From: Malaciobacter pacificus
Lineage (GTDB): Bacteria > Campylobacterota > Campylobacteria > Campylobacterales > Arcobacteraceae
Assembly (NCBI RefSeq): GCF_004214795.1
Contig: NZ_CP035928.1
Span: forward strand, 1,674,001 to 1,738,000
Length of the DNA stretch: 64,000 nt
Direction: 5' to 3'
The translations under genes were made by a program, and so were the position numbers. This document shows positions 58,681 through 64,000 of the stretch, one piece after another (positions within the stretch are counted from its first letter, which is position 1; each line of letters begins with the position of its first letter). Under the pieces are notes generated by a model. It saw only the letters and a program-made list of their open reading frames with translations, made no database searches and had not been told where the DNA came from.

Positions 58681-61296
58681 TTACTCTTCCTCGTCTTTAT
58701 TTTCTTCTAAATTATCTATTAATGATGGTGTATCATTTTCTTTCTTAACTTCATTAGAAGGGGTTGTAGATTCACCACTTTCTAAATCAATAGACTCGAT
58801 AATTTCACCATCTTCGTTATATCTAATAACATTTCCATTTTCATCAACTTCAATCTCTTCATCCTCTTTTGGACATTTTGCAATTGAAACAACTTTATCA
58901 TCTTTATCAACATTTACAATAATAACTCCAGAAGTATTTCTTCCAGCTTTTCTAATTGTATTCATATCAACTCTAATCATTTTTCCAATAGAAGTTAATA
59001 GCATTAAGTCTTGTGTATCATCAACTAAAACTTCTCCAATAACATTTCCAGTTTTTCCAGAAAGTTTCATAGAAATTACACCTGAACCTGCTCTATTTGT
59101 ACATCTATACTCTTCTACTTGAGTTCTTTTTCCAATACCTTTTTCAGATACTGTTAATAACTCTTGTTCTTCATTTGTAATAGCATCTGCATCAACTACG
59201 AAGTCAGTATCGTGTTTGAACTTAATACCTCTAACACCTCTTGTAGATCTTCCTTGTTCTCTTGTTTTGTCAACTTCGAATCTAATACATTGACCAAGAC
59301 TTGTGAAAATCATTAAGAACTGTGTTTCAACATCTGTAATCTTAGCTGTAACAATTTCATCTAAATCATCAAGAACAATTGCTCTTACACCATTACTTCT
59401 AATGTTACTAAACTCTGATAAATTAGTTCTTTTTACAATACCATTTCTAGTAAAGAATGCTAAAGATTTAGACTCATCAAAATCAGGTGTTGGAATAATT
59501 GCCATGATCTTTTCTTCAGGTCTTAAATTAATTAAATTAACAACTGCTTTACCTTTAGCCGTTCTAGATCCTTCAGGGATTCTGTAAACTTTTAACCAAT
59601 ATAATTGACCCATATTTGTAATAAACATTAATGTGTCATGGGTATTAGATACAAAGAATTTTTCAATAAAGTCATCATCATGTGTAGTAACAGCTACTTT
59701 ACCTTTACCACCTCTTCTTTGTTTTTCATAAGATTTAATTGGAACTCTTTTTACATATCCATTATGAGTAATAGTTACTACCATTGGTTCATTTGGAATT
59801 AAATCTTCAATATCAATTTCATCATACGAATCTTCAATTTCAGTTCTTCTATTAGTTGAGAATCTATCTTTAATGTCAGTTAATTCTTCTCTAATAATTT
59901 CATTTAATTTTTCTTCAGATTTTAAAATAGCTTCAAGTTCTGCAATTAAGGCTAGTAACTCTTGATATTCAGCTTCTAATTTTTCTATATTAAGACCTGT
60001 TAATCTTCCAAGTCTCATATCTAAAATAGCTTGAGCTTGAATAATAGATAAATCAAATCTACTCATTAAGCTATCTTTAGCCTCTTGGTCATTAGAAGAA
60101 GCTCTAATAATTTTAACTACTTCATCAATATTATCAACTGCAATTTTTAAACCTTCTAAGATATGTGCTCTTGCTTTTGCTTTTTCTAAATCAAAAATAG
60201 TTCTTCTAATAATTACTGTTTTTCTATGCGATAAGAAAACATTTAAAAGTTGTGGTAATGTAAATACTTTTGGTTCTTTGTTATGCACTGCAAGTAAAAT
60301 AATACCAAATGTAGTTTCCATAGGAGTTGATTTATAAAGATTGTTTAAAACAATCTCACTCATTGCATCTTTTTTAAGCTCAATTACAACTCTAATACCT
60401 TCTCTATCAGACTCATCTCTAACTTCTGAAATACCTTCAATTTGCTTATCTTTTGCCAGATTTGCAATTAACTCAATAAGTCTTGATTTATTAACTTGGT
60501 ATGGTAGTTCATCTAAAACGATAATCTCTTTTTTACCTCTAGTTTCAATGTGGTGTTTAGCTCTAATTCTAACTCTTCCACGTCCAGTATTATATGCATC
60601 AATAATACCACGTCTACCAAAGATAGTACCACCTATTGGGAAATCTGGACCTTGGATAAATTCCATTAATTCATCAGCTGTAGCACTTGGATTATCAATT
60701 ACATGTAAAACAGCATCTAATAACTCACTTAAGTTATGAGGAGGAATTTTTGTAGCCATACCAACTGCAATACCTTCACTTCCATTTAATAAAAGTGTTG
60801 GAACTCTTGTTGGAAGAACAGCAGGTTCTTTCATAGTATCATCATAGTTAGCAACAAAATTTACAGTATCTTTATCAATATCTCTTAAAACTTCTTCAGA
60901 AATCTTAGTCATTCTAGCTTCTGTATATCTCATCGCGGCAGCATTATCACCATCAATAGAACCGAAGTTTCCTTGACCGTCAACAAGTGGTGCTCTCATA
61001 GAGAAGTCTTGTGCCATTCTTACTAATGCATCATAAACAGATGTATCTCCATGAGGGTGATATTTACCAATAACATCTCCAACAATTCTTGCAGATTTTT
61101 TATATGCAGATTTTGAAGAGATATTTAAATCATGCATAGCATAAAGAATTCTTCTGTGAACTGGTTTTAGTCCATCTTTAGCATCAGGTAGTGCTCTACC
61201 GATGATTACACTCATAGAATAATCTAAATACGAAGCTTTAACCGAGTCTTCAATATTAATGTCAATAATATCTTGATTTTCGAAAAGGTTTTCCAT
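58681..61296 (-). CDS. gyrA: DNA gyrase subunit A
   Basis: GyrA is the DNA-cutting and wrapping subunit of gyrase. The 871-residue protein has the active Tyr124 in AMRYTEARM, the quinolone-determining region [17 protein letters not shown] with Thr85 and Asp89 unchanged from the sensitive form, and the GyrA box QRRGGKG that starts the DNA-wrapping beta-pinwheel. The last 60 residues are an acidic tail. The start at 61296 follows the terminator of the upstream small gene. Confidence 0.97.
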   Translation of the reverse strand: MENLFENQDIIDINIEDSVKASYLDYSMSVIIGRALPDAKDGLKPVHRRILYAMHDLNISSKSAYKKSARIVGDVIGKYHPHGDTSVYDALVRMAQDFSMRAPLVDGQGNFGSIDGDNAAAMRYTEARMTKISEEVLRDIDKDTVNFVANYDDTMKEPAVLPTRVPTLLLNGSEGIAVGMATKIPPHNLSELLDAVLHVIDNPSATADELMEFIQGPDFPIGGTIFGRRGIIDAYNTGRGRVRIRAKHHIETRGKKEIIVLDELPYQVNKSRLIELIANLAKDKQIEGISEVRDESDREGIRVVIELKKDAMSEIVLNNLYKSTPMETTFGIILLAVHNKEPKVFTLPQLLNVFLSHRKTVIIRRTIFDLEKAKARAHILEGLKIAVDNIDEVVKIIRASSNDQEAKDSLMSRFDLSIIQAQAILDMRLGRLTGLNIEKLEAEYQELLALIAELEAILKSEEKLNEIIREELTDIKDRFSTNRRTEIEDSYDEIDIEDLIPNEPMVVTITHNGYVKRVPIKSYEKQRRGGKGKVAVTTHDDDFIEKFFVSNTHDTLMFITNMGQLYWLKVYRIPEGSRTAKGKAVVNLINLRPEEKIMAIIPTPDFDESKSLAFFTRNGIVKRTNLSEFSNIRSNGVRAIVLDDLDEIVTAKITDVETQFLMIFTSLGQCIRFEVDKTREQGRSTRGVRGIKFKHDTDFVVDADAITNEEQELLTVSEKGIGKRTQVEEYRCTNRAGSGVISMKLSGKTGNVIGEVLVDDTQDLMLLTSIGKMIRVDMNTIRKAGRNTSGVIIVNVDKDDKVVSIAKCPKEDEEIEVDENGNVIRYNEDGEIIESIDLESGESTTPSNEVKKENDTPSLIDNLEENKDEEE

Positions 61297-61378
61297 AAAA
61301 AAAGGCCTTTGGTTATAAAATTAAGATATTTTATCTAAAAAGCCCTTAGTATAACTTATAACAGTTTTAATTACATAA

Positions 61379-61415
61379 AAAAAGGGGCTAAAAGTTGAAC
61401 TTTTAGCCCCTTTTT
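61379..61415. terminator. Perfect 37-base palindromic terminator
   Basis: AAAAAGGGGCTAAAAGTT and its exact complement flank one central G. With its A and T ends it can terminate in both directions. It lies downstream of the YdcH-like gene and upstream of gyrA, so it separates these two units. Confidence 0.85.
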
Positions 61416-61438
61416 AAACTATTGAGAAAGTATAAAAA

Positions 61439-61654
61439 TTATTTACTATTTTTGTACTTTATAATTGCATCATAAACTTCATCTTTTAATTTAAGTTTCT
61501 CTTTTTTTAATGACTCTATTTCAAACTGATCAGCATGTTTTTTCTCTAACTCAACAATTTGATCATCTAATGCATTATGCTTATCAAATAATTTGTGAAA
61601 ATGCGCGTCTTTTTGTTTTAATTCTGAAATTAAATCTCTATATTCATGAAACAT
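61439..61654 (-). CDS. YdcH-like (DUF465) small protein
   Basis: A 71-residue, almost wholly helical, charged protein: FHEYRDLISELKQKDAHFHKLFDKHNALDDQIVELEKK matches DUF465. It probably forms a coiled-coil dimer. Function unknown. The terminator 24 bases downstream implies a separate transcript. Confidence 0.88.
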   Translation of the reverse strand: MFHEYRDLISELKQKDAHFHKLFDKHNALDDQIVELEKKHADQFEIESLKKEKLKLKDEVYDAIIKYKNSK

Positions 61655-61719
61655 AGTCGTATCCTTTTATTTATATTGTAAAATTATTATACAAATTTAG
61701 TACTTAATAATTTTTAAAT

Positions 61720-62901
61720 TTACGTTCTATAATCTGCATTAATTTCTACATATTTGTAACCTAAATCACAACCATAAGCTGTAAATTTTCCTTCTCCTAA
61801 ACCAATATCACAAGTAATTTTATATTTATCATTTTGTAAAACTTTTCCAGCTTTTTCCTCAACTTCAGGAGTAAAACATAATTCACCCTTGTTATAAACA
61901 ATAACATCATTATATGAAATAACAAGTTTTTCTTCATCACTTGCAATTTTACTAGCACCTATTGTTGAAGCGATTCTTCCAAAGTTTGGATCTTCACCAA
62001 ACAGTGCAGTTTTAACTAGTAGTGAGTTTGATAAAGCTTTTGCAGCAATTTGAGCATCTTCATCACTTAAAGCATTAATAACTTCAAACGCAGCTACTTT
62101 TTTTGCACCCTCACCATCAGCTACCATTAACATTGCCATATCATGCATAACTAATCTTAATGCTTCAAAGAATGCATCTTTATCATACGCATTTGATTTT
62201 CCATTTGCAAGTAACATAACTGTGTCATTTGTTGAAGTATCACCATCAACTGAAATAGCGTTAAATGTTGAATCACTATTAACTTCTAAAGCCTCTTTCA
62301 TATCTTGAGAAGAAACTTTTGCATCAGTACAAATAAAACAAAGCATCGTTGCTAAGTTTGGATTAATCATCCCTGCACCTTTAGCAACAGCACCTATTTT
62401 AAAAGAGCTTCCGTCTTCAAGCTTTACTTCATACATACATGTTTTAGGATACGCATCAGTTGTCATAATAGCTTTTGACAGTTCTTCTCCATTTTTTGCA
62501 TTTAAATCAAAGCTTTTTGCACCATTTATTAATTTTTCCAATGGTAGTGGATTTCCAATAACTCCAGTACTACTCATAATAGGGTTTATTAAATCAAAGT
62601 CTAAAGATGAAAAAAGAGTATCAATATCTTGAATACCTTTTTTACCTGTTAATGCATTTGCATTTTTTGAATTAATAAGTACAAAATTTGTTTGAAAATT
62701 TTTTTCATAGTTTTGAAAATGTTTTAAAGGTGCTGCTTGAAATCTGTTTTCTGTGAAGATAGCTTGAACATTACAGGCTTCTTTTGTGTAAATAAACCCT
62801 AAATCATTATTTCCATTTGGTTTTAAACCTGCATGAATTCCATCACAATAAAATCCATCAATTTGGTCAATAAAACCTTTAATAGGTAAAATAGTAAACA
62901 T
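61720..62901 (-). CDS. argJ: Bifunctional ornithine acetyltransferase/N-acetylglutamate synthase
   Basis: ArgJ recycles the acetyl group from N-acetylornithine to glutamate in arginine synthesis. The 393-residue proprotein cuts itself before a threonine; here Thr185 in NPNLATMLCFICTDA. VDGDTSTNDTVMLLANG and the C-terminal GYKYVEINADYRT are also family marks. It starts one base after the stop of the channel gene. Confidence 0.96.
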   Translation of the reverse strand: MFTILPIKGFIDQIDGFYCDGIHAGLKPNGNNDLGFIYTKEACNVQAIFTENRFQAAPLKHFQNYEKNFQTNFVLINSKNANALTGKKGIQDIDTLFSSLDFDLINPIMSSTGVIGNPLPLEKLINGAKSFDLNAKNGEELSKAIMTTDAYPKTCMYEVKLEDGSSFKIGAVAKGAGMINPNLATMLCFICTDAKVSSQDMKEALEVNSDSTFNAISVDGDTSTNDTVMLLANGKSNAYDKDAFFEALRLVMHDMAMLMVADGEGAKKVAAFEVINALSDEDAQIAAKALSNSLLVKTALFGEDPNFGRIASTIGASKIASDEEKLVISYNDVIVYNKGELCFTPEVEEKAGKVLQNDKYKITCDIGLGEGKFTAYGCDLGYKYVEINADYRT

Positions 62902-62902
62902 A

Positions 62903-64000
62903 TTATAATTCCTCTGGTTGTTTAGTTAAATTTATCATTCTTTTTGCTCTTGAAATACCCTTTTGAGAACCAACTAAAAGTAATTTACAATTAGCATTTA
63001 TTTGAGTTGTACCTTTTGGCATTTGAACAAATTTTCCTTTATGTTCAGTTATTCCAATAATTGATACTTTTAATCTATCCCTTAAGTGTAAATCTTTTAT
63101 TTCTCTATTTACAACCCAAGACTCTTCATTTACATAAATCTCTTCCATATCAATTGGTGTATCTTTTTTATACAAAAACTCATCTAGAACATTTTCCATA
63201 TCTGGTCTAATCGCCATTGCACTAACTCTTTTTGCCATAAGAGATGGTGTTGCAACTACTTTATCAGCACCAAGTTTCATAAGTCTAATTTTTTCATTTT
63301 GCGTTTCTGCATTTGAAATGATTAAAAATGGGTTTCTTCCAAGCTCTTTTTCATAAAGTCTAACTGATGCAATTAATGTAATATTATCTGAAATGTCTTT
63401 TGATAGTGTTATTGCACCCCTTGCTGAACTTAAATGTGATTTTAAGAAAGCTACCTCTTTATATGGTTCTTCTTTGACAAAATAAGGATAATTGTTCTCT
63501 TTTGCTATTTCTTCTATATCTTCACTTGGGTCAACAACCACAAATGGAATATGATTAGCCCTAAATTGTTTAGCTAATTGAGCTGTATATTCATTATGAT
63601 AACAAATAACAAAATGTCTTCTTAATCTAGCAATTCTATATAACATTCTTCTTTCCTTAAGTAATTCCAATAAAGAACCATTAGCAATAACATCAATTAC
63701 AATACCCACAGAAAATGTAAGTACAGCAAATCCCATAAGCATCAGTGTTACAGTAAATACAATACCTTGGTTACTAAAATTGGCTTCATTTAAAGCACCA
63801 AATCCAGTAGTTGTAAATGTATAAGCTGATTGAAAAATTGCATGCATAATTGAATAATCTTCAATATATACATAACCTAATGTTCCAATTAACATTATTG
63901 CTTGTATTAAAATTAAGGGTAATCTAAAGGGTTTTAATTGAGAATATATTTCAGTATTTAAATCGTATTCTGGTTTGACTGTTCTAATTTCCCAGCCAAG
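62903..64000 (-). CDS. Potassium channel with an RCK/TrkA-type domain, N terminus beyond the window
   Basis: The frame is open to the right edge (365 codons seen), so the true start is outside. It shows a membrane helix (LPLILIQAIMLIGTLGYVYI), a pore loop with filter TFTTTGFGAL, a second helix, then a TrkA-N/RCK domain from RHFVICYHNEY to about residue 230 and a TrkA-C domain. The usual GxGxxG nucleotide loop is replaced by CYHNEYTA, so NAD binding may be lost. Campylobacterota such as Helicobacter have a comparable K+ channel. Confidence 0.88.
   Translation of the reverse strand, partial: LGWEIRTVKPEYDLNTEIYSQLKPFRLPLILIQAIMLIGTLGYVYIEDYSIMHAIFQSAYTFTTTGFGALNEANFSNQGIVFTVTLMLMGFAVLTFSVGIVIDVIANGSLLELLKERRMLYRIARLRRHFVICYHNEYTAQLAKQFRANHIPFVVVDPSEDIEEIAKENNYPYFVKEEPYKEVAFLKSHLSSARGAITLSKDISDNITLIASVRLYEKELGRNPFLIISNAETQNEKIRLMKLGADKVVATPSLMAKRVSAMAIRPDMENVLDEFLYKKDTPIDMEEIYVNEESWVVNREIKDLHLRDRLKVSIIGITEHKGKFVQMPKGTTQINANCKLLLVGSQKGISRAKRMINLTKQPEEL

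Noticed and set aside
58388-59122. 244-codon plus-strand frame across asd and gyrA
   Set aside because: Antisense to two highly conserved genes; composition is Ser/Thr/Phe-rich as expected of a shadow.

Overview
The window comes from a low-GC member of the Campylobacterota, most likely an Arcobacter-type species (family Arcobacteraceae). The evidence is the oorDABC 2-oxoglutarate:acceptor oxidoreductase, desulforubrerythrin of the kind known in Campylobacter, the msbA-pyrD-M16 peptidase-dapA-SDR gene order, a bacterial voltage-gated cation channel related to NavAb of Arcobacter butzleri, RNase Y, many TTG and GTG starts, and strong A+T bias.

Layout. 1-6400 is core: rny (running off the left edge), 5-formyl-THF cyclo-ligase, a TlpA-like thioredoxin lipoprotein, ftsY, a YqiA-like esterase, an SH3-domain membrane protein, an RNase H-like protein and a PqiA-like membrane protein. 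6400-12650 is an accessory island. It holds a YefM/YoeB toxin-antitoxin pair with a recognisable operator, a nested GGGGAC repeat, a SauUSI-like type IV restriction gene (PLD nuclease, helicase, DUF3427) split in two by a complete IS4-family element, a small acidic ORF, paired IS256-like ends and a decayed ORF. 12.7-30.9 kb is core again: radA, a thioesterase, ybeY, a Ca2+/Na+ antiporter, perR, two tandem desulforubrerythrins, a secreted nuclease, murJ, msbA, pyrD, an M16 peptidase, dapA, a FabL-type enoyl reductase, pgsA, rseP, a YggS protein and a GNAT-nitrilase fusion.

30.9-34.1 kb (minus strand) carries trpC, a TPR lipoprotein, a YkgJ protein and a TrmN6-like methyltransferase in overlapping translation. 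34.3-37.2 kb is oorDABC. 37.3-47.6 kb (minus) carries an HD-like protein, a PolC/DnaQ-type exonuclease, trpF, rpe, a cytochrome c, a Nudix hydrolase, a two-component system, a membrane protein with no standard start codon, a YajQ protein, the voltage-gated channel, a DUF423 protein, and a phosphoribosyltransferase beside an NCS2 purine permease. 47.7-53.6 kb is a full rRNA operon on the minus strand (16S, tRNA-Ile, tRNA-Ala, 23S, 5S), with a consensus promoter and a terminator. 53.6-64 kb (minus) carries a diguanylate cyclase, three identical tRNA-Asn genes, a radical SAM protein, hemE, a YqhA protein, asd, gyrA, a YdcH-like protein, argJ and a potassium channel/RCK protein running off the right edge.

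The strongest findings are: (1) the IS insertion, whose 14-bp inverted repeats and 8-bp target duplication can be read exactly and whose removal restores one reading frame of 1042 codons; (2) the channel's selectivity filter TFEDWTD, which natively carries aspartates like those used to make bacterial sodium channels calcium-selective; (3) the YefM-type operator geometry; (4) a membrane protein that seems to start at ATT or ATA. I do not see a convincing wholly new multi-gene system.
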